From Rusavskia elegans (lineage: Eukaryota; Ascomycota; Lecanoromycetes; Teloschistales; Teloschistaceae), in NCBI GenBank assembly GCA_011316305.1, contig SAUG01000113.1:1-64000 (forward strand): a stretch of DNA of 64,000 bases, given 5' to 3'. This document shows positions 43,426 to 55,683 of this stretch, one piece after another. A program made the translations under genes and the position numbers. The notes below the pieces were generated by a model. The model saw only the letters and a program-made list of their open reading frames with translations. It made no database searches and was not told the DNA's origin. Within the stretch, counting starts at the first letter, position 1; each line of letters opens with the position of its first letter.

Positions 43426-46400
43426 ATGGCCACAAGTCTTGCTTCACAGCTCGCGAAGATCCGCGTCGAGAGTACCAATGCTCTCGACCTAAAGGCGCAA
43501 AAGAAAGCCCACTCGAAGTCTCTTCTTTTCGATGCCCACCATGCAGCGACCCAAGACTTCAACACACTATTCCAGCTCTGCCACGAAGGTTACCAAGAGA
43601 TCTGCCAACTGGATCAGCGATTCGAAGCTTTTGCTGGAAATCTGTTCAGTGACCAGAGCAAGCAAGAAGACAGGACTCAGATGACCGCCGCCCAGAACAA
43701 AAGACTCGACAATGTCCTGGAGGACTTCATGAGCCTAGTAGCTGGCCGGCTGCTGCTCAAGCCGGCGGTGAAAGCTATGGAATGGCTAGTCCGACGTTTT
43801 AGGTGGGTCATATCATTGAGTTCTACACGTGTGGCTTCGGCTGATACCGTCAGTGTTCATCAATACAATACAACGTGCTTCGTCCTCAGTTTCTTGCCTT
43901 ACCATACATCTCCTCTTTTCCTGACTGTGCTTGCCATATTGCCGGAACAGAGGCCCACAGCTTTCAAATTTCTGCAGCCGTACATCCAGTCATCAACAAA
44001 CCCCCCTCGCCATACCATCGTCCATACGGTTGCCCACAATCAGGACCTGTTCAACGCCTTCAACCTCTACACGCTGAATTTATGTCGTCGCGGACAACAG
44101 TGTCCAGCTCTCTTGTCGTTCTGGTCTTCAGTCACCTCTGAAGCGGTCGCCCTGATGCTAGATCGCTCGCGCTTGGGTAGATCGGAGCTGCAGCGGCAGA
44201 ATCAAGAGGATGTGGTCATGCGTGTCATGCCAACTTTAGTCGAGGGTCTCTCCATGGAACATGTACCTGACCTGCGAGTTGGATGTCTCATGATCTTGAC
44301 TGTCTTAAGCTCAAAGACCAACCTGAGCGAAGCTGTTCTTACTACCGCTATGGATCTGATAGTGACGGCGTGGGACGATGTCGTCCATGCGGGTCTGATT
44401 TGCCTGGTCGTTCTCTCCCAACAAAGGCATGCCACCACTTTGCCTAAAAAGACTTTCAAAGCTCTCGTTGCCACCAAGCAGCTCTCTGATGATCTGATTC
44501 TCCTGAAACAACATTACAGCGTCGAGAAGCTTGTCCTAGGTCTCGTTTCAGGGTCCTTAGAAAGACTCGGCAAGCGCGGAGATGCTGAACGCTTGCGCTT
44601 CATTCGAGAGCTGCTAGAGGCGAACTTGATGCAGTCAAGCTTCGTAGCAGCTGCCGTAACCCAGATGCTCCCTCTATCAAACGGCACTCGCCTCCTTCCT
44701 CCGCCAAAGGATGGGTTCGATACTCGAAGCGCGTTAGCAGATCTTCTTTTATACCTTGCTGATTCAGAGAACGTTGGCTCTGCCATTCATCTATCGTTAG
44801 AAGATTTGGATAGCGAAACTCGTCAACAAGGCCATGAGCTCTTTAGGAATCATCATCCCACCAAAAAAGCCCCTGAGATCCCGGAGACGGACGAAGAGAT
44901 GCAAGACGTCGATCAGAATGCCAGCTCAATGGACTTCGAGGAGTTTGTGGGTCGGATACCATCACGAACAGCTTTTGAAGTTTCGTTCCTGTCACATTCA
45001 GAGTCATATATATTTCCAAGCCTCGCGGATGCTTTTGTAGCAGCTCACCGTTCCCCAAACCATCTAGATGTTTTCTCCAAACTGCCTCCACTCCGGAAAT
45101 CTCTCGCCATGTCGGAGCCCCTGTACTTTTCATTTTTTGTCAAGATTTGGTGTGGCTACTATCCTACCTCGGCGCGAGCTGCCGCCATCAGGATGCTTTC
45201 ACAATACATTAATACAGAGAAGCTCTCTGTCGATATTCAACTACTGCTTCCATATGTCCTGTACGCGCTTGCCGATCCGACGGCTCCCGTGCGTAGAGCT
45301 GCGTTGGAGCTTGCCATGGCTTTGGCATCGTTCTACAGCACAATGACCAACGAAAACGACGATCAGTGTAGACTGAATGTACTGGGAAAGGGGCAGATAT
45401 ATGGGCAGGGAATTCAAAGTGAGGAGGTAGTATGGTTACCATGGCGAACTGCCGTTGAGTTCATCCGGGACTGGCTAACCCCTGATTTGGAGGAGATTCA
45501 ACTTGACTCCGGTCAATTGCTACGCTCTCTTGTCGATCGTCTCAAAGCGCCAGCTGAAACAAGAGAGGCCGGGACCAATGATCAAAAGGCGAGGACCTCC
45601 CTGCGTTCTTCGGTAATGACATGGCTTTGCAGTCACGTCGTGAACACTTCAGTATTGTCACTCAAGGACAGACTATTGCCGATGCTGAACAAAGTGCCCA
45701 AGGTCGGCCAGACCTCTACGTTTGCATTGTTGAAACCCTTACTCACCACAACTCTCGCGCAAGGGTATATGGCACTTCAAGAAGTCTGTGGAAAAGAGCA
45801 TATCAATACATCACAGTACCTTGATCATGTGATGGAAATCGCCTCACCCAAAGACCAAGAATGCGTCAAACTGTTACAGAATTGTATCAGCAATACGAAA
45901 GCCGCTGCTGGCCCTCCACTGCGAATCGCAGCATTTCATCGTTTACGTAACATATGGTCCCTTCTGAAACCTCAAAGTCAGATATCCTTAGGTAACTTCA
46001 TGCTCGATCTTTTATTTCTGAACCATTCCTCCGATGAAGCCCGTCTTAATCAGACAGAGGCACTGGACACACTCAGGACGGTCAGTCTATCCACAGAGGT
46101 GCTGCAGTCGTTGATTGAAGACTGTCCAACTTTGACACATGGGGGGCCACAAAAGGCTGCCAAGCGAAGACGGACTGTATCTTCGTCCCAGGATCCGGGG
46201 GATGATATCAGAAGGATAAGTATCGTGTTGGAAATTGTGGAAGCGTCTGTAACGGAGACCAATCTGCCTTTAGTCGGCGGGCTCTTCAAGATTTTGACCG
46301 AAATCCAGGGGTACAAGGAACGCTCTGGGCTGGAGCTGCATTACCTTGAGCTTTTGGCCGTGAATAGTATAATCAGTATACTGAAGTCTTCAACGGTACG

Positions 46401-49257
46401 TCTTACCCTCATCCTAAGAGAACATGATCCATAACGCTCACGTATTGCAGACTCCGCGGATCGACAAATCCGATGTGCGAGCTGACGTACTGGTAGATTG
46501 CATCAGGAACTCTTCAAGCCCACAAGTACAACAGCAAGCTTTACTCCTGGTTTCGATTCTGGCCAGCACTGTACCGGATCTGGTCATTCACAATGTGATG
46601 CCGATCTTTACCTTCATGAATTCAGGCATCATGAAGCGTACGGATGATTACTCGGCTCACATCGTCAAACAAGTAGGTGATCGTCTAGAAACTATCATCA
46701 TCTACTAATATGTGAATTCTCCAGACGATGGATTCGGTCATCCCGCGGCTCATGGAGTCGTTACGCCGGCGATCCAAAGATTCCCTAGCCGGGGTATCAG
46801 AGCTTCTACTCAGCTTTGCGGCAGCTTTCGAACATGTCCCGGCTCAGAAACGTTTGGGACTTTTCCAGTCCTTGATGGACATGATAGGTGCTGATGAGTA
46901 CCTCTTTGCACTACTCATCCTTCTGGAAGACAAATTTCCACGCAATAAGCGGGTCCTGCACTTCTCCGTTGAACTTCTGGGTTGCTACGAAGCGCAGACT
47001 CAATTCGAGGTATGCCTTATTATATCCACATGAGTATCACGCTTGTGTCTAAAACATAGCAGACCATTCAGCGATATGTGATCGCCATTGTGGATTTACT
47101 GCAACCTAAACCTACGATATCTGCTCATCTCATCACAACTAGCTCCACGAGCAACAGTCAAGAGACGGCCATAAACTTGCTGAGTAATTTGACGGCCTTA
47201 TATGGGGACAGTCGTCTGGTCTCCAAGTCTTCGAAAGCTTTTGCACAGAATGAAGGTCAAGTCGACAGCCTGCGATCAATCTTGTCCCGCGTAATGGTAC
47301 AGATACTGTCACTTTCACGGCAATATCCGGAAAACGAAGATAGTAAGGCACACATACCTCGAATCGGCGTCGTTTGCTAACGGAGATCAGTAAATCTTTT
47401 ATGCCAGAAGCTACTCGACATTCTCTTAGGCGGACTTCCTATGGTAGACTTTGTTTCTACCATCCAAGGCCTACTCAATGGCGCAGACGTCCAGGTTGGC
47501 ATAATCTTCACGCGTTAAAGCGACCTTGGACTAATTGGACCCGCAGACATCCCTCGATGCGTTGAAGTCCTTCGAGCTCCGGTTGAGTAAGAAGAAATTC
47601 GAGCCAGTCGCGGGCCAGGATGCTTGTCTTGGATTTCTGCGGCAGCTCACGGCGATGGTGCGAGAATCTACGAACGAGCCGACTCGGCGCATGGCGCTAT
47701 CCTGCGTTGATACCATCGTGGAAAGTTTCGGGAAAAAAGGTGTTGGCGCTGTCATGAGTGCTACCGACACAGTGATTGGTGCCCAATGCCTCGGAGCAAC
47801 GAGTGAGGAAATGCAGATAACGTCCTTGCTCTCTCTCTCCACCATCGTGGAGGTATTGGGAGATGAGTTCATTGCATTCGTTCCACAGACGTTGCCAATG
47901 TCTCTGGACACGCTGAACAGCAAACTCGATGATGGTACTTGCAGCGAGCGATTACATCATGCAGGATACTCGTTCTTCAGCGCCCTATTGATATACGTGC
48001 CATGGGCGATCACCGGGCCTAACCAAGACCTCCTTTTAAGATTATCACACGGGTCAGCCAACGCGGACCTTGGTGAAAGTTGTACCGAAGAGCGCCGGGC
48101 CACGTTGAGTTTAATTGCAAAACAGGTCGAAACGAAAGACTGCTGTGATGCTCTGGGCAGGACGTGGGCCAACGCGATGACCGAAGGTCCAGAGGTAACG
48201 GCATCAGAGCAAGCTTCCAGTCCGCCATCAGAAGATAGCTAACCGAATAGCAGGCACTCAAAGAACACCTATGCATTCTAGAAACACTCATCGGAGCACT
48301 ATCGAAGTCTGCCGTTGGCCACCATTCCGAAGCTTTTGCAACGCTGCTCATCAGGGCTTTCGACCTGCGCCTCATCCAGCTCAGCAATCGGACGGAGGAT
48401 AGCTATGAAGATGGTGAAGTCGATGAAGTAGAAGAAACTACGAATCGAGTCGCTGTCGCGATGATCTATAAGATCAACGATACCATATTTAGACCCATCT
48501 TTGCCCAGTTGGTGGAATGGGCCGCGAGCTCTTCGGCGATTGCCACGGTTCACAGACAGACGACTCTCTACGGCTTTTTGATGCAGTTCTTTGACGGACT
48601 CAAGGTACGGAAGTGGTATTCACCGTTAGGCATGAGTGTGGCTGATCCAGTGAACGTAGTCAATTGTAACCAGCTATGCTGGTTTAGTCCTCGAGGACGC
48701 AGCTGAGATTCTCGGCCGTGTGGATGTCTCAGACTCGGCCTCGAAATTATTATGGACAAGGGTCCTGGGGACTTTGCAGAAGTGCTTTGCACATGATCAA
48801 GACGGTAGATACCATTCATACAACCACGGCATTGATGTCCAAAGCTCACAAACTATCAGGATTTTGGCAATCGCCCTCACATTTCAGTCCAATTTCCCAC
48901 GCCCTTCTCGACCAGCTCAAACATGCGGCCGATATCTCATTAACCTCTGAATTAATTCCTTCCATCACCGAGCTGGCTGTAGCAGCGGATTCGCCGAATC
49001 ACCACAAAGTGCTCAATGCAAGTATACTGAAAAACACGAGATCCGATATCCCTGCTGTGCGCTTAGCAGCAGTGCAATGTCAGCGGAGCCTGACGAATCG
49101 ACTCGGTGAAGAATGGTTGGCGCTGTTACCGGAGATGCTACCGTTCATTAGCGAATTGCAGGAAGATGACGATGAGACGGTCGAACGTGAGACGCTTGGG
49201 TGGATCAAGAAGATTGAGGATGTCCTTGGGGAAAGCCTGACTCCGATGTTGCAATAG
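43426..49257 (+). CDS. UTP10: U3 snoRNP-associated HEAT-repeat protein Utp10 (HEATR1)
   Basis: Ten exons: 43426-43802, 43854-46395, 46451-46672, 46725-47009, 47060-47342, 47391-47494, 47547-48194, 48254-48604, 48660-48804 and 48860-49257, 1784 residues, the normal size for fungal Utp10. The start MATSLASQLAKI and the segment LVRRFRVHQYNT (created by removing a 51-base, stop-free intron) are family hallmarks. The whole protein is a helical HEAT-repeat solenoid; later landmarks are MKRTDDYSAHIVKQTMDSVIP and the end DDETVERETLGWIKKIEDVLGESL. Utp10 is part of the t-UTP/UtpA group of the small-subunit processome: it binds nascent pre-18S rRNA in the nucleolus and is needed for rDNA transcription and cleavage at A0-A2. 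The exon 5 acceptor could be 47060 or 47063, differing by one Gln. Confidence 0.95.
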
Positions 49258-49375
49258 TGGTCCAAGAGACTCGATTAATGATCCAGCATGAATGAGTTCA
49301 GCGGATTTTGTTTGCGTAGGTCTCCAGATACTCCACAGAGCAGTGCCGGTAATGGGTGCAATAGCACCTCAGTCA

Positions 49376-50119
49376 TCAAAATCCCATATCCTCTTGCAAA
49401 TCCCGCAAAAAGGGCGCTTCCCCAAAGTCCCCCTCACATGCCCCTTTCAACTTGCTTGTGACATCCCGCCGCCGATTCCTCGCCTGAGCGATCGGCCGTA
49501 ATGCAATCAGACCTTCCATACTCACAATTCCCGAACCAGCATTCTGCCTCCCAGCGCACTCCACACCCAGCTCCTCATCCTCACCATCATCCTCGTCCCC
49601 ATCAATCAATCGTCTCTTCTCACCCCTCCTCGACCACAGCAATCCACCACATCCCGGCCCCATCAAGACCGACTCCCCACTCAACGACGACACACCACCC
49701 TCATCCAACCCATCATCTTCATCAAATAACATCCCACTTCCCAAAGCATCATTTCCATTTTCCAACGAACATTCTTGCGCCATATATCCCCCAACTTTGC
49801 TGATCCCGCAATAGGGTACTAATTCCGCATATCCTTTGTAACTCCCAGTTCCATATCCTCGGTGGCTGTCGCTGAGGGCTGGTATCGGGTTTTCGAATAA
49901 TCGCTTTGTCTTGTAGCCTTCCGGAACGGCTTTGCGGACGCGCATTCCGACGTTCAGGAGGGAGGATTGGATTGTTGGTGGGAGTTGGGGTTGGGGCGAG
50001 GGGGATGGTGCGGGTGCTTGGTTTGAGGGGTGGGTGGGGTTGGGGGTGGAGTGGATGGTGAGGTAGGAGGATATGTCTGTTTGATTGAGGCGTTTGGATG
50101 GGCGTGAGGTGGTGTTCAT
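49376..50119 (-). CDS. Spd1/Dif1-type ribonucleotide reductase inhibitor
   Basis: Single exon, 247 residues from the ATG at 50119. The diagnostic part is GMRVRKAVPEGYKT near residue 60, the Hug-like motif shared by yeast Dif1, Hug1 and fission yeast Spd1, preceded by a Pro/Ser/Gln-rich N-terminus. The middle is Gly/Asp/Glu-rich and disordered with a basic RRGEKRRLIDGDEDD stretch, and the C-terminus DFGEAPFLRDLQ resembles the conserved end of filamentous-fungal members. These proteins hold down dNTP synthesis by binding the small ribonucleotide reductase subunit or keeping it in the nucleus, and are destroyed in S phase or after DNA damage. Convergent with UTP10, 118 bases apart. Assignment rests mainly on one short motif. 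Confidence 0.8.
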   Translation of the reverse strand: MNTTSRPSKRLNQTDISSYLTIHSTPNPTHPSNQAPAPSPSPQPQLPPTIQSSLLNVGMRVRKAVPEGYKTKRLFENPIPALSDSHRGYGTGSYKGYAELVPYCGISKVGGYMAQECSLENGNDALGSGMLFDEDDGLDEGGVSSLSGESVLMGPGCGGLLWSRRGEKRRLIDGDEDDGEDEELGVECAGRQNAGSGIVSMEGLIALRPIAQARNRRRDVTSKLKGACEGDFGEAPFLRDLQEDMGF

Positions 50120-50415
50120 TTTTGTTTGGATGGGTTTTGGTGTGGTGGTTACGGAGTTGAGGGGATGAGGTTGATAGCATGCACTTTACGCGCGGTGGAA
50201 CGCGTCGTCATCAATTTAGTTAGCCAATACGAGTAACGTCTCAAACGCATGGAGAGCCTCAATGAGTCAATATGTAAACATGAAGGACTCCAATGAGTTT
50301 GACCGCTGGTCATATTCTATTGATACAGAACTCTAAGGATTCATAACCCGCTAAAATTAAACCCTGCCAGTCTGATTCGTAGGACTGGGAAACTCTACGA
50401 TGCTCGCGCGACATC

Positions 50416-52355
50416 TCATCTGGCCCGCTGCAGGACCTCGATAGAACAAACGACCAAGATGAGTGTTGACGGTAGAATCCTGTTCACGTTATTATGAATC
50501 ATCAAAGAGGGAGGAAGTGACACTGACCAGACAACGTATGACTGGAATAGCAATCTGCTCATGACCCCCAGATACACGCCATTGATCTGGCAGATTTGGG
50601 CCAGCTGGAGTGCACTCGGCGCGCCAGTGAGCAGGAAGCACACGATCACAAAGATGGGATCGTCCAAGATACTGACTGGCACGTACTTGGCCGCCAGGGC
50701 CAACAGGGGGGCCATGATGATTATGGGGAGCAGCATCCGACTAACTATACAAGCGATCAGGAGCTTCGTTTCTTCCTTGTCATCCTCTTGCGAGTGATTT
50801 GGGTCCTCGGGCTGAGTCTTTCCTTCTAGGTTAGCACCGAGCACGACCAGGATCAGCGGTACGGCCACACCACCCATTTGGTGGATGGCGCTAGTAATCG
50901 AGTTTTTGACGAAGGTGCCGTCGCTGAAGAACAATGCTTGCGCGGATGGTATTGAAGCAATGATGATGGCTGCGAGCATTGCCCAGAGAGGTGGGTTCAT
51001 GAAATCCCACACGCCAAGCCAGAATCTCCCGAGGAAGTAAAGTAGCTTTCGTACAGGATTCGGTAAAGAAGTGAACATTGTTTGAGATGCGTCTCTCGCA
51101 CGGCGAAACATTGAACACCAAGCCCTCGACATTTTGGCTTTCCCTCGATGGATCCAGCTCTTGGCACCACCAGGGGAAGGCTCGTCATTTGTCAAGTCGG
51201 GTGACTTAATACGTGGGAAGGATGTGATATGCCGGCCCGGTGCCGACGGCGCAATATTACCGTTGGCGGGCGTTGGAAGTAACGCAGGCGGTTCCTCCGA
51301 TGGGGCGTTGGCGCACTGGTAGGAGGATGTCTTTGATAACACCGACGAAGTATACTGTTGGTGGGTAATAGGGGTCTGCTCCCCATCTTCCCCAGAACTG
51401 GGGCTCGTGGATCGCTTCGCTCGGCGATGTTCGTCGGAACTTTCGTCGTGAACAGCTTCACCGTCATCGATTGGGTTTTCATTGGCTGTATCGTCTATTA
51501 GGCGTTGCCGCTCTTCATCCGGTACGTCCTTGTAGGGCTCAAATCCCTGTTCCAGCTGCGAGTTCTCATGTGCACTTTCGTCCTTGAATTTGTCCGGAGG
51601 TGCAAGCAGGACATGGTAACCCCAACTCCAACGGACCAGTTGGCCAAGTTGTTGGAAGATCAAAAGGTAGAGGATGCCGCGTGCTGCCACTTCGCCGTCA
51701 TTATCGCCAGGTATCTTGTCCCAGTGAAGCCCTTTGATAGTTTTGGAAAGCGAGATGACCAAGGAGATGGGCAGGGAGTTGGAGTTGCCAAAGACCTAAA
51801 AACGTCCAAAGTCAGATGTTTGCATGAAATGATATTCTCGAGGGCTTGACCGTACCCCCATTGCAATGACGAAGTTCCGAGGTCGCTTTTTGAAACCGAA
51901 GAGTTTTGAGACGCCTATGGCACAGAGGTATGAGACGAGCGTTTGGACCGCGAAGATGACCGGTATCACTGCCAGCTCGGGAAGCTTCTCCGCGGTAAGC
52001 TGAGAGGCAAGCTTTGTGAAGACTACATACATTAGCAGGCCCATCCACAAGTATCCGGTCAGGTCAATGGCCACGTACTGAGGCATGGCGTGAACAGAAC
52101 GACGTTCAAGTTGGCAGCAAACTTTTGCATCTCGGCATTGAACATGCCTTGGCGAGCCACAATATATCCAGGAAAGCTGACACATACGACCTCCATGACG
52201 GCTTCGAAGACCAGGAGTATCAGGTGGCCAAAGGGCGGGCGAGACGACTGTGGCGCCGAAGCCTGCATACTGAAGAATGCCTGTGAAGATGTTGACGACG
52301 AAGGAAAGACATTGTTGACAGGCCGAAAAGCGGTTGGGGTTGAAAAGAAGGGCAT
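50416..52355 (-). CDS. PIN/auxin-efflux-carrier-type membrane transporter (PF03547 family)
   Basis: Four exons on the minus strand: 52355-52079, 52022-51856, 51795-50528 and 50479-50416, 591 residues. N-terminal helices (LILLVFEAVMEVVCVSFPGYI; NLNVVLFTPCLIFTKLAS; LVSYLCAIGVSKLF) are followed by the conserved FVIAMGVFGNSNSLPISLV, which straddles an intron. A central cytosolic loop of roughly 200 residues (about 235-400), acidic and Ser-rich, is typical of the fungal ECM3/YOR092W branch. The C-terminal helices include PPLWAMLAAIIIASIPSAQALFF and GGVAVPLILVVLGANL, ending WILPSTLILVVCSIEVLQ after removal of a 48-base, stop-free intron. Such carriers sit in the ER or plasma membrane; substrates in fungi are unknown. 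The frame extends to 52445 but the ATG at 52355 starts just before the first helix region. Confidence 0.92.
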
Positions 52356-53569
52356 GGCTAGGGCTACAAGACCGCAACCACAACGACTGCTCCAATGCTC
52401 TGCTCGTGAGACGTCGGGACGCTGGTCAGATGTGTATAGAGCCAAGGATCACGACCAGAACAAAGGGTGGGAGTGAGGCGGGTATTTGTTCGGACAAGCG
52501 TCAAGTTCCAAGACCTTGGCGCTGTGGAAGAGTGGACGAGTGCGCGCATCGGAGTACCATCGCTGACGGCCTAGGTGAGATTATCCGTATGCACACGGAA
52601 TGCGAAGGAAGCCGAAAGAGGTGATGGAGGTCCAATGATTATGAGAGTGGAAGCAGTGGCCCAGGAAAAAAGCAATAATTACCAAGTTTCCTGAGCGGTT
52701 GGAAAACAAGCGATTGAAGTTCAGCAATAAGGTAGTCCAGAATCGGCCTCCGATCGGGCCGAATCAAGCAAGCTTTGAGCCGCCAAGTAATAAGAGTAGT
52801 TCAATGCACCACAGACTTCGTTATAGGTGGGAGGTTCGGGTGACTTCTCGTCTTGCCGGGTACTTTAAGAGCGACGGTTGAAACCTCGACCCCTAGCTTC
52901 CTCGTCCGAACGGGAACAGATTGCCAATAATAATAAAGGGCGCACAGCAACCAAAACCCCGGGTGCACAAACTATAGACCTAAGTTACTACGAGGCTATG
53001 ACTTCTTTGAACTGAACGTTTTGACTACGCAGTACTCCGTAGTTGCTTGAGATCTGAACAGTCGTTACAAGGAACCTTCTCGACTGTTGTGCGCCCCCTT
53101 GGCCCCCTTATTGCATTCGATTTTCGACAAGACAAGTCTAGCTTTCACTATGAGAAATCCTACCGATATATCTCGGGAACGCTAACGAACTATGAAACGA
53201 GCATATAGTTCGCCTAATAATAATTAAATCACAGATCACGTCGCTCGGGTCGTTAAATAAGGGTACGAGTACCTTAAGGAGCCGTGGCTGAGAAAAGCCA
53301 CACGCGTACAACTTACTACCCCCCTACAACCACCATCAGCTACGAAGTACTCGTAATGCATCTTATTTCAATTCTCTCCACCTCAATAATCTCCTAGCCG
53401 GCGTCACCGCAGCTGATATCTATCGTCGGATTATATCCATTCACCAGCGCATTCAGACATCCTCGAGGCTTCTGCATTGCGACGTCGTTCCCTATCAATG
53501 CTTCTAGCTCGGTGATTCCGCCTTGCTTGATCTTTTCCTATACTCAACTCGTACCACGACTACCCTAGG
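52356..53569. promoter_or_regulatory. Divergent intergenic region with stress-element-like CCCCT pair upstream of PBS2
   Basis: The 1.2 kb separates the starts of the transporter (minus) and the MAPKK (plus). Two CCCCT pentamers occur close together at 53095-53099 and 53104-53108, the form of yeast stress-response elements (inference only). A short inverted repeat CGAACTAT / ATAGTTCG flanks 53186-53212. No gene recognised. Confidence 0.45.
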
Positions 53570-55683
53570 ATGAGCTCGCCGCCTGGAAACCTACTCTCGT
53601 CGGAGCCCCAGGCTCCACCCAAATCATCACCCACTCCTGAGTCATCTACCTCCCCCAGTGCTACCAGTGTCGAGGACTTTGCCGGGCCTTCAGCTACGTT
53701 GCAAGCACCACGGCCGCCTTCACTTCGTGCTATTTCCGAAGTCCCATCACTGTCCGGTACAAACGCCATCTCGAATCCTCTCGGAGCCGTCAACAATGCA
53801 CGGAGACCAGGACCGCCCCCATCCTCCTTGGCGACTGCCAGGACTGGTGGCTTGCCGCAAGACATGCAAGCTAAGATGAAAGCCTTCCATCTGTCACGCC
53901 AGGGCGCTCCGCCTTTACAGAACCTTCGTATGCCTTCAAACAGCCCCGACTCCCTCACCGCGAATCAGCTGCCTTCCTCCGCAGGCGCCTTGCCCAGCGG
54001 CATCTCGCCCAAAGATTTCCCAACGTCAGATGTGAAGACTCCGGTCGGTCCAACAGTTGGAAGCTTCCGCGTTCCTGTGGGGGCTAGGCCCCAACCACCA
54101 AACTTCAATTCTGCGCCTGCCGTCCCAGGAGCCAAGTTAAATCCCAAAATTTCCTTGGCCGCAAAGAGGGGCCTCAACAAGGGCATGAAATTATCAGACG
54201 CTTCAGGTCCAGCCGCACCCGCAACTGGGCAGACACCTTCAGGGGCACCGTCCAACCCATCCAATACCTCGGTAGATGGCGGCCAGGACGCCTCAGGCAC
54301 GACCGGCAATTCTACGAATTCCATGTTTGCCAAATATTCCGAATTCGTTGACACGAAGACCGGAACTTTGAAATTCAAGGGCAAGGCTACCATTCACGGC
54401 AAAGGCATCGATTTCTCAAGTGGCACCAGCTTTAGCATATCGCTCGACGAAGTTGATAACCTAGAGGAGCTAGGCAAGGGAAATTACGGCACTGTATACA
54501 AAGTTCGCCACAGTCGGCCACATATGCGGAGGCCTGGCCAAGGTTTAGGTGGGAACCGCGCGCTCGCAGGTGCTTCTAGCGCCACTTTATCTCCTGGTGT
54601 CAACGACGAGACGGTATCCTTCGAAGACCCAGCATCCACTTCGACTCTAAACTCAAGCACCACGGGCCTCGTAATGGCCATGAAAGAGATTCGTCTCGAG
54701 CTAGATGAAGCCAAGTTCGCGGCCATCATAATGGAGTTGGATATCCTGCATCGGTGTGTGTCTCCCTTCATAATCGATTTCTTTGGGGCCTTCTTCCAAG
54801 AAGGGGCAGTATATATTTGCATGGAATTCATGGATGGGGGCTCGGTGGACAAACTATACGGCGATGGAGTTCCTGAGGGCGTCCTCCGAAAGATAGCGGT
54901 ATCGACCGTCATGGGTTTGAAGTCCCTGAAAGACGATCACAACATCATCCATCGAGATGTCAAGCCGACAAACATACTTGTAAATTCCCGAGGACAGGTG
55001 AAGATTTGTGACTTCGGTGTGAGTGGCAACCTGGTCGCAAGCATAGCCAAGACGAATATTGGCTGTCAGAGCTACATGGCCCCAGAGCGGATCGCCAGTG
55101 GAGGCGTAGCACAAGCCGGCGCAAACCCTGGAGGGGGTACCTACAGTGTCCAGAGTGATATCTGGAGCCTGGGTTTGAGTATCATTGAGTGCGCCATGGG
55201 GCAATATCCATACCCTCCGGAAACCTACAACAATATCTTCAGCCAGCTTAGTGTAAGTTGCTGTTGTGCCTCCTGAAATGCCATTGTCATTAACAGCGCC
55301 AGGCGATCGTCGATGGGGAGGCCCCTGATCTTCCGGCAGACGACTTCTCGGACGAGGCTAAAGACTTTGTACGTGGTTGTTTGAACAAGATACCCAAGCT
55401 TCGACCCACATACGCAATGCTACTCCGCCATCCTTGGTTGGCGCCGTTGCTCAAGCCACCAACCATATCTGAAGAGGATGAGGATGCTTCTAATGTAGAC
55501 AACGAAGCGTCGAGCGATGGTGGCTCCAAGCCCCCGGTCCTTGACCAGGAAATTGCAGATTGGGTGAGGGGTGCGATGGAGAGGCGAAGGAACGGGACGA
55601 TGGGCAAGAAGTCAAAGCCTGCGTTGCATGCAGCACCTCTGGATGCGGTCCCCAGTCCTACGCCACCAGCGGCCGTCACATAG
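53570..55683 (+). CDS. PBS2: MAP kinase kinase of the high-osmolarity (HOG) pathway
   Basis: Two exons, 53570-55252 and 55303-55683, 687 residues, close to other filamentous-fungal Pbs2 proteins. The first 290 residues are Pro/Ser-rich and disordered, including KISLAAKRGLNKGMKLS and SMFAKYSEFVDTKTGTLKFKG just before the kinase. The kinase domain has the glycine loop ELGKGNYGTVYKV, the VAIK-equivalent lysine in VMAMKEIRLE, the catalytic loop IIHRDVKPTNILVNS, DFGVSG, and the MAPKK activation segment SIAKTNIGCQSYMAPERI with both phosphorylatable Ser and Thr. An insert of about 50 Ser/Gly-rich residues lies in the N-lobe. It phosphorylates the Hog1 MAPK after osmotic or oxidative stress. The second acceptor may be 55296 instead of 55302, adding two residues. 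Confidence 0.95.

Noticed and set aside
53186..53212. Inverted repeat CGAACTAT / ATAGTTCG as a possible structured RNA or terminator
   Set aside because: The stem is only eight bases with an eleven-base loop and lies in a promoter; such hairpins are expected by chance.
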